Shown here one piece after another: positions 1-11,635 of a DNA stretch of 64,000 bases. Where the stretch lies: the NCBI GenBank assembly GCA_947179155.2, contig OX359282.1:32892221-32956220 (forward strand), in the 5' to 3' direction. The position numbers were made by a program, and so were the translations under genes. Within the stretch, counting starts at the first letter, position 1, and each line of letters opens with the position of its first letter. The notes under the pieces were generated by a model, which did not search any database, was not told where the DNA came from, and saw nothing but the letters and a program-made list of their open reading frames with translations. Origin of the DNA: Hedera helix. Taxonomy: Eukaryota; Streptophyta; Magnoliopsida; Apiales; Araliaceae.

Positions 1-50
1 TTACTTTGAAAAGTATTTCATATTATACTTCTAAAAATGAAATTACATTA

Positions 51-471
51 TCTATATATATTATAAAGCGTGCAACGTTTTGTAACTGTTTCTTTGGTGA
101 TTTTGAGTCGCAAATACATGATAGAGTTTTATCTACTTTCCTCTCTGTTTCCTTATTTTCCTCTATGTTTTAGTTATTATTCTCTTTTATCTCTCACCAC
201 TTTCCTCTCTCTTTTCTATATTTTATTTATTTCCCTATTTTTTCACTCTCACAGTTAATCTTCGTTTTCTTTTTCTCCTCTTTTTCATCCTACCGCTTGT
301 ATTTTTTTTTCCATTTGTAATTTTATTTGTCACATAAAGCTCATAATTTTCATAAAGTTCCCTATTTTATTTTTCATCTTCAAAACTTTTTATCAACTCT
401 AAAATTATAACAATAGTAAAAAATCCAACCATAAATTACATACATGCATAATGCGCGCGTAGTATGCTAGT

Positions 472-532
<61 letters not shown>

Positions 533-1046
533 AAGCATCCAACTTTTATAACTAGTTTTTAATATAATTGTGTCACAATTATATGATAATTAAGAATTTT
601 ATTTGCTTTTCGCTCTCTTTTCTTATTTTTTCTTTATCATCCTATTTTTACTCACAATTAATTTACTGTTTCTTTTTCTCCTCTTTCATATTCTAATGTA
701 TGTGTGTAATTTTATTTTCATATTTTTTCCTTATGCAATTTTATATGTCACATAATTTTATTTTTATTTTTTTTTCTTTTACAATTTTTTCCTCTAGCAT
801 GTGTGTGTGAACATTAATATATTATAAAACGTGAGTATTTTTTAATTATTTTTAGTATAACTGAGACATTTTTTATCCTTAAAAAAATTAACTTATTTCA
901 TTAATTTTATGCATGTTAAACAGTTATCAATTTCACAACTTTCCTCTTTTTTCTCCATCAGTCTCGATCAATTCACAGTTTACACTTGATTTTATTTTCT
1001 TCAACAATTTTTTTCTTCACACGCAGGACGCGTGTGGAAATTAGTA
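51..1046 (+). repeat. Three degenerate direct copies of a Helitron-like short repeat
   Basis: Three stretches starting near 51, 520 and 815 share the same order of landmarks: a TATATTATAAA start, a 'aac-ttt-taac' block, a T-rich tract, CTCCTCTTT, and a block like TTTATTTGTCACATAA. The first copy ends at GCGCGCG followed by CTAGT (about 453-472). The third ends near a perfect 7-bp stem hairpin, CACACGC-AGGAC-GCGTGTG (about 1018-1036). A 3' GC-rich hairpin followed by CTAG and the absence of terminal inverted repeats are known Helitron traits. The Helitron label is an inference; the repeat relationship is seen directly. No coding capacity is visible. Confidence 0.45.
473..527. repeat. (AT)n microsatellite
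   Basis: A run of about 27 TA units lies exactly at the junction of the first and second Helitron-like copies. Confidence 0.95.
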
Positions 1047-1049
1047 TAT

Positions 1050-2360
1050 ATAAAGTGAAAAAACTGGTATGAAATATTAGTATTTTATAAAAGTTAGTTG
1101 GCCCTTTGATTTTTGTTCATATATTGGTTTCTTGTTGGTATTTTTTAATTAATGATATGTTATGAAATATTACGTGAGTTTGTCATATAAAGAATAAATT
1201 TTATATTAATAATGTAACATATTAATGTAAAATTAATATAAACTTAAATATTTTTTCTTGAAAAGTTAACTTAAAAATAAATAAATAAGTGCGAAGGGCA
1301 TCCGATCAGCTTAACATTAGCTTCACTTTGTTTATACTGAAATATGTTAACGACATAAAAACTTATTCAGCAATTCTGATATACCAATTACATCTCTCCA
1401 TGAGATACCAGTTATATCTTCCCATTTTAATACTGTCTCATTATTTGTAGCACTGGGCCCACCGAACCCTTAACCACTGAATAATTATTCAAACAACATT
1501 CGTCCCCAGTATTCAGTGCAGTTGCGTGAGAAACTTTATGGTGGAAGAGAAAGAAGAATCAAATTGGCTGAGCTGGTGATTAATTGGGAGTTTTGACGTC
1601 TTCCCCTTGAGGGGCTCACTCCAGATCAGGGTACTATCTAATCCATTTTCTTGATTTTTCTCTGAATCACTTTCTGACTGATATACACGGAGTATTAAAA
1701 GATTACATCTTTTTATTTATTTATTTTGTTCTGCTCTACTTGTTGGTTGTCCTGGGATAATATTGTTTATAAAATTTTCTTTATTTAGAAAATCTTGGCA
1801 AAATTTTTCTGGGATTTGTACCATTTAGTTAAAGTTTTGATCTTATTTCCCCCCCATAGAATCCTTACTGTTTTACAACAAATTGTTGCAGCAAATTTGT
1901 TTGAACAGTTCTCGAATAAGCAAGGTTTCAAGAAAGTATTTTTTTCTCAATTGGGTACTTTGCCTTTTGGTTAAATTGAAGTAACCTTTTTTATAGTGGG
2001 TTTGGAGATATGTTTGTGAGTTTGAATGATGGTTTACTGGTTGGGTTTAAGATCTGATTTGTTGAATTCACAGAAGAATTGGGCTGGGCATTAGCTTTGT
2101 CTTTTTGTGGGGGTGATTCTGAGTTTGTGTAAGTGGTAGCTGTTGAAGTGGTTCTTTGTAATTTGGTTGTATATGGTCTTCAGGGGCTTGATATTTGGAG
2201 TTGCTTAGATGGGTTTCTTCGGTTAGGCGCAGGATGAGTTTAATTGAACTTAGATTGGATGGAGGTTTGGCCTTTGGGTTAAAAGAAGATATAAGAGACA
2301 TCGAGAAGCATTATGAGATTTTATACTCTGATTTGAATTAAAGAATCTGATTTCTTTAAA
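1050..2360 (+). promoter_or_regulatory. Upstream region and probable 5' UTR of the cryptochrome gene
   Basis: This is 1.3 kb of non-coding DNA directly before the CRY2 start. It becomes less AT-rich from about 1440 onward, and 1500-1640 has transcribed-leader character (mixed composition). A leader intron is possible, since potential acceptors such as GAATTCACAG (about 2063-2072) lie upstream of the ATG, but I cannot define exon ends without transcript data. No confident TATA box or named light-response element was assigned. Confidence 0.35.
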
Positions 2361-5300
2361 ATGGCTACCAACTGTAAGACCATTGTTTGGTTTAGGAGGG
2401 ATCTCAGGATCGAGGACAATCCTGCATTGGCTGCTGCTGCTAGGGATGGCTCTATTCTCCCTGTGTTTATATGGTGTCCCGAAGAAGAAGGGCAGTTTTA
2501 CCCGGGTCGAGTTTCAAGGTGGTGGCTGAAGCAGTCTCTGATCCATTTAGGGCAATCCTTGAATTCTCTTGGGGCGGAACTTGTGCTGATTAAAGCTCAG
2601 AGTACCCTGGCAGCTCTTTTGGATTGTGCCAATGCTGTTGGGGCAACAAAAGTAGTATATAACCATCTTTATGGTATGTTCAGTTCTTCTCCTGTTCTGG
2701 GTTCCTTTTCCAACTATTTCAGTTTGGCAATATAATCTTACAGTTCATAAATAACCTATATGAAATTATCAAATAGTTGATGCTTATGTGGCCTCCATTG
2801 GCGTTCTTGCCATTTTATGGTAGTATGGGTCATTGGAGGATGATATGAGTACTATGTACTTTTTTACCTCTAAATATTGACAATTTATATGCGGATATAG
2901 ATAATGGAAAGAAGAAAGCATATGGGTGAGAAGCTATGCAAAGAGCAAGTCTTTCTTTCAGTAGGTAAAACCACTGGACTTGGCTGATTCTCTAAAGAGC
3001 AAGAATGGTAATTTCTTATGCTTGAAAAATGGAATGTAATTTTGGAAGACAAACTTAGGAGAAAAAAGTTCTTATGTAAATGAGCACAAGCTTGGAACTT
3101 GAGAACTAGTTCCAAGTTAATGCTTCAAGATATGGAAATCAAGCAAATGTGAGTTTTGAAATGTTCTAGGATACATATTTATGAGGACATCACAGTTCTC
3201 TCTCTCTCTCTCTCTCTCTAATTAGAGAACAACACAGTTTCTTTTGGGGTTTTGCCTAAATGCAATTTAGATTAGGGAACACGAATATGGTGTCATCATG
3301 CATTTGGCATTTGGTGAGTTATTCCTCATGCTATAAAAGTACGCAAGATACTTATGGGTCGGGATTTCGCCACAAGAGAGATTCAATAAGTTTGGTTTTA
3401 CATAATTTTCAGTTATTCACAACTGTTTTTGTCGAACTGTACATAAATTAAAATACATACCTTCTTGACGTTGAGTTAATAGAATTAGTATGATATCCGT
3501 CGCCAAGCTGCAACAGATTAACATACCTTTAGAAATAAAAATATTCATATAAAAAAACTTATGTGTCTAGAAGCTTTTCATAATTGATCAGAAGTTCTAT
3601 TAAAATTCCACATCTTTTTATTGCGCAGAAGAAGTTGTTAAGTCTCTTATGGGCTAAGTAAAAGGATTATCATTTTTCTTCTTTCTCTCTTTCCTTCTTC
3701 AGTTTTTAGGTAGTCTGTATGCTTGTGGTGATGGTTGAAATAGTTTAGTATGACTTTTGAGACTGCTAGTATGATTTCTAATTTATTTATATCCATGTAT
3801 CTGTTCCAAGCTGAGTGACTGTGCTTAATTGGTAACCAGGCACCTTTTCTGAATTTTAAACCACTCTCTTGGGTATAGGGGAGTGTTTTTAGGTATCATA
3901 TTACTTTTGTCTTTGATGCTTTAATTTCTGATTACTTTCTTAGATATCTTTGTAATATGTTCAATTTTATTAATATCCAGATCCTGTCTCACTTGTTCGT
4001 GATCACGACATCAAACAAAGGCTTGGGGAGCTTAACATAAATGTTCAAACCTATAATGGAGATTTTTTGTATGAACCACGGGAAATATATGATGATGAAG
4101 GATATGCCTTTACAACCTTTGATGCATATTGGGGGAAATGCTTGCAAATGCAGAATGGACCTATTTTACATCTTCCTCCATGGCGATTAGTTCAAGCTGC
4201 AGGTAGACCCTTTTTCGGCTGTCTTCAACAATTTATTATCTGATTCTTCAATGATAGTACAAATAATTGTTGATCTCAGTCTTCCTTTACCTGTAAACTG
4301 GGCCTGGAACATATGCAAATCTCGTCAATGAAAAATAAATTAGGAAAGTCCAATCCTAGTTGTACCATTGTTGGCTTAGTTACGGTGATGAATGATTTTA
4401 TTCATATAATTTTAATAATCCAACTGAGAAGGAAAAGTGAATGAGAAATAGATAAACGAAAAGATAGGAAAGTAACTTGAAAACTAATTGTGGTTTTCTA
4501 TGTGCAAATGACAGGATTAGTTGAAAATTGTTCGATTGAGAAACTGAGTCTTGAAGATGAACTGGAAAAATCTAGTAATGCCTTATTAGGAAGAGGATGG
4601 TCGCCAGGTTGGAGCAATGCCGATAAGGCTCTTACTGCATTTGTGGAACACCATCTGCTTGACTACTCAAAGGACAGGCTACGGGTTGCAGGGAACTCAA
4701 CGTCGCTCTTGTCCCCATATCTTCATTTTGGGGAGTTAAGTGTCGGGAGAGTATTCCAGTGCGTTCGTATGAAGCAGATATTATGGGCAAAAGAAGGAAA
4801 CTCTGTTGGGGAAGAGAGTATCACTATGTTTCTTAGGTCTATTGGGTTTAGAGAATATTCTCGTTACATTTGTTTTAACTTCCCATTTACTCATGAGAGA
4901 TCGTTACTGAGAAATCTTAAATTTTTCCCCTGGCGTGCGGATCAGGCACATTTTAAGGCTTGGAGACAGGGTCGGACTGGTTATCCACTGGTTGATGCAG
5001 GAATGAGAGAGCTTTGGGCAACTGGGTGGATACACAATAGGATAAGAGTGATTGTTTCAAGTTTCTTTGTGAAGTTTCTGATTCTACCTTGGCAATGGGG
5101 AATGAAATACTTTTGGGATACACTTCTAGATGCAGATTTGGAAAGTGATATCCTTGGTTGGCAGTACATCTCAGGGAGCTTGCCAGACGGACATGAGCTT
5201 GAGCGTCTAGATAGCCCACAGGTGTGTTGGTTCCCCATCTTATAAAGTACAGCAGGTTCTATTGTACAATTAATTTACCTACTAAAATATCATCTAAAAT

Positions 5301-7173
5301 TTAAAAGAATTAAATTTTATCCCTTAAAACCTGCAAATTTTCAAATTGGAAAGTATCAAAGTACCACAATAAATATTGCGCTTATAGTTCTGCCATGTAA
5401 GAAAGGAAATTTTCTATTTTGTTCTTGATCTATCTGCGTTATTAATTTCCATTATGAAATAGAGGTTGAACAGTGTTACCATAAATTGTGAAGCTGTAAC
5501 TATCGTGTTTTCTTCCATATTAAATCTAACATTAGAACGAATTAATTCTAAACTGACATGTATTTCACATTTAATGGTTAATATATTGATTCACTTTTGT
5601 TCTTTGGATATGGTCAGTTCACCTCTATACTCAGAAGTTGTGTGGAAATAAGGCTCATTCCCTTAAGAAAAATAAGCAGTTCTAAACAAATGATATCTTG
5701 ATTAAAAGGGATCTTTGTAAGGGAGTTTTTGGTAAAGTTTTCTATATGCAATTTCCTGTTGATTACAATTTTTTCCTTTTTTCTTGTCAACTAAATACGT
5801 TTTTACTCAAATTAGGAAAGAGAATGAAAATCAAAGAGGTTGTCTCATGAAAGTATTATCAACTATACCTGATTAATTGACTGATTTTGTTCCAACCTCA
5901 AATATTTTTATCTTCCAATTAATATTCAGGTTCTAGGATTTAACTTCGATCCAGAGGGTGAATATGTGAGGCAATGGCTACCGGAGCTAGCAAGAATGCC
6001 CAGTGAATGGATCCATCATCCTTGGGATGCACCTCTTATTGTGCTCCAAGCTGCAGGGGTGGAATTGGGAATAAACTATCCTAAACCTATTGTTGACATT
6101 GATTTGGCAAGGGATCGCTTAACTGAAGCTTTATTCATTTTGCGGGGTAGAGAAGCGGCTGCGAGGGCAGAGAAATCTGATGGGAACAACGAAGAAGTTT
6201 TTGATAACTCAGACTGTATTGATAATTCAGCCATTCCAAAGGTTATTCTAAAGGAAAAGACGCCTTGCCCTGCTACTTCATCTCATGATCAGCAGGTGCC
6301 CTCGATGCAAAACTTCAAGAATGGCTTGTCCAACAGGAAGAGATTAATTTCCGTCAAAGAGGAAGGACAACTTCAAAAGAACTTGCATAATGAAGGTGAG
6401 ACTTCAAAAATGGACTACGACTTGTGCTCTACTGCTGTATCCTCTTCAGCAAAGAAGCAGACGACTCGCAGCAGGAGTTCCTTCTCTGTTCCCCAATCCA
6501 CCTCTTCTTCAGACCTGAAACAGCCATGCCACGTGGACATTGATATCGAACAAAGTTCAAGCAAGGAAGGTAAGTGACGTGCCATTATTTATACTAAAAG
6601 AGCTCATAATTTTGCCAGTCACTCACTCTGTAGGTCTTGTTTTATAGAATCTTCATCTTCTATACGTTGTTTTAGTGCACAAACAATTTAATTTGAAAAG
6701 TTGGATCCCGGTCTCAGGAATGGTTACTAGACTAAATGTTAGGAAGTTGTTTTTGCTCTTTGAAAATCTTTTCATCCCCCCTTGATCTCCCTGTAATAGA
6801 TGTATGTATTCCTGTAGCAATTTCTGGGACAATGTGAATCACCATCGTGCAAATGACGTACAAGAAAACGATACACAAGTTTATTTGATATATTCGAAGT
6901 ATTTTGGCTTGCATACATTAATTTTTAAAATAGCATTTGATAGAGCTACTGAGGGATTGCCCTTTTTGATCCTGGAAATCCAATTAAGAATACAAATGCT
7001 GTTTATTAACATTCTTAGGAATTCCTTCCGGTAGAAGAGAAGCTTGCTCAACTGTCATGGCATGTGACGCTAGTATTCTTCTGTTGTTTTCAGTTCCCCT
7101 GTTCTTATCACGCGATTATGATGTGCAGGATATATGGGGGCTTGATGCTGTAGCATCTGTACGTCATCCCTGA
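2361..7173 (+). CDS. CRY2: Cryptochrome 2-type blue-light photoreceptor (five exons)
   Basis: Encodes a flavin-binding blue-light receptor of the photolyase/cryptochrome family, which in plants acts in the nucleus on photoperiodic flowering and growth. Exons by GT-AG boundaries with phase conserved: 2361-2673, 3981-4202, 4515-5221, 5930-6569, and 7094-7173 (alternative start 7019). The product is 653 aa, or 678 aa with the alternative acceptor; known plant CRY2 proteins are about 610-650. The N-terminal photolyase Rossmann part starts KTIVWFRRDLRIEDNP. The FAD-binding part has NSTSLLSPYLHFGE, WRQGRTGYPLVDAGMREL and DTLLDADLESDILGWQY, and keeps the tryptophans in FKAW, WGMKYFW and ILGWQY used for flavin photoreduction. 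FNFPFTHE, VIVSSF and PDGHELERLD are closer to CRY2 than CRY1. The C-terminal tail keeps DQQVP (about residue 534) and STAVSSS (about 581), matching the DQXVP and STAES elements of the DAS domain, plus basic stretches that could serve nuclear import. Splice sites are my reading, not transcript-verified; the last exon is the least certain. Confidence 0.93.
3196..3219. repeat. (CT)n microsatellite in CRY2 intron 1
   Basis: About eleven CT units within the 1307-bp first intron (2674-3980). The rest of the intron has no recognisable gene or element. Confidence 0.9.
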
Positions 7174-8650
7174 CAATCATGTATTCTGTATGCTATATGC
7201 ACAATATTTACATGTTCATGTATATATAGGGAACACACATTAATTATTTCTTGCATGTGCTCGCGCATATAAGTGATGAACTCAATGGGAACATTCTTAC
7301 TTGTTTTTGGGTAATCAGATTCCGATCCCATTGTTATGGCCATTTAGATGTTGTAAAATGAATGCTTATGATCTAAGAGTGATGACTTTTATGATTGTGC
7401 AAGAACTTTATGTACCTGACTTGCTAGGTATATTTCCCAGTGCAGGGCTTGCATCAACAGGTTGCACTTTGCATAATACAATGAAATCTTGTTTTTCCAG
7501 ATTATATAAAAATACTATTTCTCCAGATGTCCTAAAAAGATAAATAATAATCTCATTTAATGGACTTTCAAGCTGAACCATTCTGCAAACCATACAAGAC
7601 CAGGAGCTTAAAATATTCATATCATATACTAAAAATTAATTTAAAGAAGCAAGATTATTTTCTGTACTAAATACACTCAAGAACAAGCCACAACAGAGCC
7701 AACATTGTAACAACCAAATGTTTAATTTAATAACACTAAAATGCTGCATTATTGGTTAGTTTTCTTAAAACCAACAATTCTCAATAAACAAAACTAACTA
7801 ATTATCCATATTGGAGAACCAAGGCTATGTTTAAAATTATATGATATTGTTGGAATATTAATTAAGCACTAAATTGATCTTTTCCTCTCAATTTCAGTTA
7901 GTTCAACATGATTATCATTATTTATTTGGACATACTGTGTGCCTATTAGCTGTAAAATTAGTTTGATGAATCATTCACTATATAGTACTATCAGAGAAAG
8001 GGGACGTATTATACGAATATATACTATTTTTTATTTATTTATTATCAGTAAATAGTCTTATATCTTGTCATTAATTATTGTATGTTAAAATCCAAGTTAC
8101 AGCCTTTAGTAACTAAAGCACAATACTACCATAAAAATGTTGAGTGCCTACCGCAGAGACCTTATTTTACTATAATACTATTACAACATCTAAGAAGATA
8201 ACACTTGTCTTAACATTTAGCTGCAAATTAGTGTGACATATTTGTATCCTTTATGTGGCATGCTGTCTGAGTAACCAAAACATTCAAAACATCTCTGGGG
8301 GAAAATGAGCTTAAAATAATTTTAATTTCAGAAATTATTTTTTTCTCTCTGTAAAATTAAATAAGAAATTAATAAACTCAATAATGAGAACGAAAATGGT
8401 AAATAATCATCCATACACAAGACACAATATTTAGCATAATTTTTTTTTTTAAAAAAAATTACGAGTCGAACTTTAAATCTCTACTATATCAATATTAATG
8501 AGTTTACAATAATTCTTCTAAGTTTTACACTCTAAGATTTAAAGTTATACAATAAATTGATAAAGTACAAATTTATCTTTAACCAGATTGAAAAACTTAA
8601 CTAACTTCATCACCCAAGACGCTCCAAATAATAAAATATTCGAACTTTCA
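7174..8650. other. Intergenic, CRY2 3' flank
   Basis: AT-rich sequence after the CRY2 stop, including its 3' UTR (end unknown). It has no long open frame with recognisable similarity, no tRNA-like fold noticed and no clear repeat boundary. I see nothing further to annotate. Confidence 0.5.
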
Positions 8651-8761
8651 ATATGTGCTCAAGAACATGCAGACTAGATATATATACATAACAACATGAT
8701 TAAACTGGAACTGTCCTAATGTCATTACCAACTGGAGGCCCAAACTCCATTTCCATTTCAC
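8651..8761 (-). pseudogene. 3'-terminal fragment of a PHT1 phosphate transporter gene
   Basis: About 110 bp match the 3' end of PHT1-A (9919-10020) almost base for base. Read on the minus strand it gives CEMEMEFGPPVGNDIRTVPV and a stop at 8700-8702, against EEIEMESRPPVGNDIRTVPV in PHT1-A. The match continues into the 3' UTR (GTGCTCAAGAACAT...CATAACAACA) and then stops. Nothing of the other 500 or so codons is present upstream on the minus strand (8762-9965). It is a truncated relic of an additional tandem copy, with no start and no transport domain. Confidence 0.85.
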
Positions 8762-9965
8762 AATCAACAATAATGGACTTTTAGATGTCACTATTTTTCT
8801 TTTCTAGTGGATGCATGAATGAAGCCACAAAAAGAAGGAAATAAAGAAAAAGAAACACTTGTATAAATTAAAATGTATGATTATTAGGGTTTCCTTTAAC
8901 TTGAACTTGAGAGTTGGGAGTTGAGACCTCTCATTCAAATTAATTGCTAGGCATTTTGTTTTCCTACCCAAAGTTGTGGGACAAGCTTCCTTCATTTGAG
9001 GCAAGACTTGCACAATTTGAGCACTTACCCTATCCACTTTTCTAAATAATGTAGCTCTAGGGCCATGCAATTTAATTATCATGATCGTCTTAATTTCTCC
9101 TTTAGAACAAAGTTTTGGTGGCATAGTACAATTCCATTTAATAGACATACTTTGTCCTGGGTGGTGGGAAATGTGTTAGAATTATTGAACCTAAACACAG
9201 TGATGAGTGATGACACAATAGCAAAGAGGGAGACAAGAGAAAACCCCACTTGTTTTGGGCTATATGTTTCTTTCATTCATATCAAGTGCTACACAGCATA
9301 TTATGGGACCAATAGTTTCTATTTTCATATATAATTGTTCTTAGTAAAAAAATTCATTTTCACCAGAATTTCTTATAGTCTTTAATTTTCCTTATTTTCT
9401 AAAGTTTATATATATATATATATATGCTAATTACTTTCTAAAGTTTATACAATTTTTCTTAAGAAAGTCATCAATTCCTTCTGTTAATTTTGGCCAAACT
9501 CAATTTACGTAAAGACTTTCTTTCCCCTTTTCCCCTACCCAGTTTTGAACTCCCAATAATATATTTAGATTATCTGGGATCATTTGTATGGGAATTAAAG
9601 CCGAGAATTACTTGGTGGACTACCGTTTTTATAATAAATCTCAAGTACTCGTGTATAATTTTCTAGGGAATATGGGATGAAAATTTGGTTCTATCAATTT
9701 AGTTAATTTACGAGTCACCATTTTAATTATAAAAAAATTGGTCTACATTTGATGTTTTCTCTAAAAAAGTATTCTACTTCAAAACCACAGTAGAGACTAG
9801 AGAATGAGAAACATGTAAATTTTAAAATATCTATTTTTAGTTGTGCTTTCTTATAGATTTCAAATTCAACATAGTATCAGTTATCTTTACCGCCAAGAAG
9901 ATCTTATTTAGTTTTAAGATATGTGCTCAAGAACATACAGACTATATATAGACATAACAACAGGA
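8762..9965. other. Intergenic between PHT1 fragment and PHT1-A
   Basis: Contains no gene I can support. About 8880-9270 is of ordinary composition, and a minus-strand open stretch there has no recognisable domain, so it may be an old mobile-element piece. 9404-9425 is a short (AT)n run. 9440-9960 is the 3' flank of PHT1-A and matches the PHT1-B flank at 43800-44494 in patches, for example ATAGATTTCAAATTCAACAT and CTTACCGCCAA-like blocks. Confidence 0.5.
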
Positions 9966-11579
9966 CTATACTGGAACTGTCCTAATGTCATTACCAACTG
10001 GTGGCCTAGACTCCATTTCAATCTCCTCTTCATTTTCCCTGGACATTTCTTCCAACGATTTTCCCTTCGATTCGGGCACCAAAAACGTAAACAACATCCC
10101 TAAGAAGTTAACCACACCAAGAACTATAAGCGAGTTCTTCACTCCAATACCAGGAGGATACCCTTTATCAGTCTTAGTCCTGTCCTGGTTCTGAGCTGCA
10201 TACAAAAACCCGAATGCCCCTACCATTGCCCCGGCCTTTCCAGCTGCTGCAGATATACCATGGCACGTTGAACGTAACCTAGCTGGGAAAATCTCAGCTG
10301 GGACAACAAATGTGGTTGCGTTGGGACCAAAATTCGCGAAGAAAAATGTCAAAGAGTACATAATTACAAATCCAATTCGGTTTCCCTTATGAGTCCAGTG
10401 ATCATATGGAATTGCCAGAGCAAACATAAACACCGTCATGAAAAAGAACCCCATCAATTGAATGGCAAATCTTCCCATTTTATCAATAAATACCACGGTA
10501 AACCAATAGCCAGGGACAGTACTGCAAAGAGCAATGAGCGTTTGAGCCCTTGCAATTTTGTAAACCTCTTGGATCGCGTTCATAGTTTTGGCTTCGGGAA
10601 GCCAACCAATAGCACTAAAAATGTCCTTTTGAAAAAGATTCTGGCTATAAAATGCGATATCCAACAAGAACCATGTACTAGTTGTTCCTAGTAAATGTAA
10701 ACCATGGCGACGAAGAAATTCTTTTGAAAACAAACCGAAATCACCCTTTGGTTCAGATGATGCAACTTTTTCTTCTTCTGCTTCTATTTCCACTTGTAAT
10801 ACTTTGGACATATCAGCTGCTGCCTGTTTTGCATTTTTGGCCACCAAGGCTGTGTAACGGGCAGTTTCGGGCATTTTCATTCGCCAGTAATAAGTCAATG
10901 CTGCAGGAATAGCCCCAAACATTAGAATTATGCGCCAAAGGTAATCAGCTTGCGAGACAGTAGAGCCAAGAGCATCAAATTCATATGCAGGAGCTGGATA
11001 TGCAGCCTTAAAAGCTGCAGAAACAATGATTGCAAACACTCCACCAACCATAATTCCGAATCCCTGCATAGCAAACACGGCTGCAATGAATGCCCCACGC
11101 GTCTTTTTGTTGGCGTATTCAGACATAATGGTGGCTGAAAGTGGGTAGTCACCGCCTATCCCAAAGCCTAACCAAAACCGAAAAAAGCACAACGTAGTCA
11201 TGACAGATTTTGGGTCTTTGCCAAAGGAAAGGCCTGAGGCGATGGAGCAAATGACCATAAGCATAAGTGTCATGCCATAGACTTTTTTCCTGCCCATTTT
11301 GTCACCAAGCCACCCGAAGAAGAGCTGGCCAGCAAGAGTGCCACAAAACGCGACGCCATTAACTGCTGCCGAGACATTTGGAGGCAGATTTCCTGGCTTG
11401 GGGTAGCCATCTTGGTGGTAGTATATGCGGCCTAGTAATTTAGTGACAAGAGATATGCAGAACAAGTCATATGCATCTGTGAAGAATCCCATTCCAGCAA
11501 TGACTATTGCTGTGAAGTGATACCATTGGGTTTTGGCAACATCAAGTGCATTAAGCACTTCCAGTTGTTCTCTAGCCAT
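9966..11579 (-). CDS. High-affinity phosphate transporter, PHT1 family (copy A)
   Basis: Encodes a plasma-membrane H+/inorganic phosphate symporter of the major facilitator superfamily (PHT1 group), used for Pi uptake or redistribution. The 537-aa uninterrupted CDS has the usual family length (520-550). Visible marks: short cytosolic N-terminus MAREQLEVLNALDVAKTQWYHF; first membrane segment with GMGFFTDAYDLF; MFS loop GDKMGRKKV (92-100); PHT1 signature GGDYPLSATIMSE (142-154); a charged central loop of about residues 240-295 (NAKQAAADMSK...EAEEEK); second-half helices with FFFANFGPNATTF and AEIFPARLRSTCHG; and the C-terminal tail VPESKGKSLEEMSRE. The start is the first ATG (11577-11579), which fits the family. 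About two dozen residues differ from copy B (44495-46111), so the two are recent paralogues. It lies on the strand opposite CRY2 with its 3' end facing it. The exact PHT1 number and tissue cannot be read from the sequence. Confidence 0.96.
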   Translation of the reverse strand: MAREQLEVLNALDVAKTQWYHFTAIVIAGMGFFTDAYDLFCISLVTKLLGRIYYHQDGYPKPGNLPPNVSAAVNGVAFCGTLAGQLFFGWLGDKMGRKKVYGMTLMLMVICSIASGLSFGKDPKSVMTTLCFFRFWLGFGIGGDYPLSATIMSEYANKKTRGAFIAAVFAMQGFGIMVGGVFAIIVSAAFKAAYPAPAYEFDALGSTVSQADYLWRIILMFGAIPAALTYYWRMKMPETARYTALVAKNAKQAAADMSKVLQVEIEAEEEKVASSEPKGDFGLFSKEFLRRHGLHLLGTTSTWFLLDIAFYSQNLFQKDIFSAIGWLPEAKTMNAIQEVYKIARAQTLIALCSTVPGYWFTVVFIDKMGRFAIQLMGFFFMTVFMFALAIPYDHWTHKGNRIGFVIMYSLTFFFANFGPNATTFVVPAEIFPARLRSTCHGISAAAGKAGAMVGAFGFLYAAQNQDRTKTDKGYPPGIGVKNSLIVLGVVNFLGMLFTFLVPESKGKSLEEMSRENEEEIEMESRPPVGNDIRTVPV

Positions 11580-11599
11580 TATTATCCCTATTCAAGATT

Positions 11600-11635
11600 T
11601 TACCAGTCCTGCAAAAGCACAGAACAGAGGATACA
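11600..11635 (-). other. Leader-intron acceptor upstream of PHT1-A ATG
   Basis: On the minus strand a pyrimidine-rich run ends in GCTTTTGCAG followed by GACTGG, about 30 bases before the ATG (intron end at about 11609). The same acceptor and distance occur before PHT1-B (about 46139). A 5' UTR intron directly before the start codon is common in plant PHT1 genes. The donor was not placed. Confidence 0.6.

Noticed and set aside
8804..9148. 114-codon minus-strand open stretch near PHT1-A
   Set aside because: No recognisable domain, weak composition, no splice or start context; possibly old mobile-element sequence.
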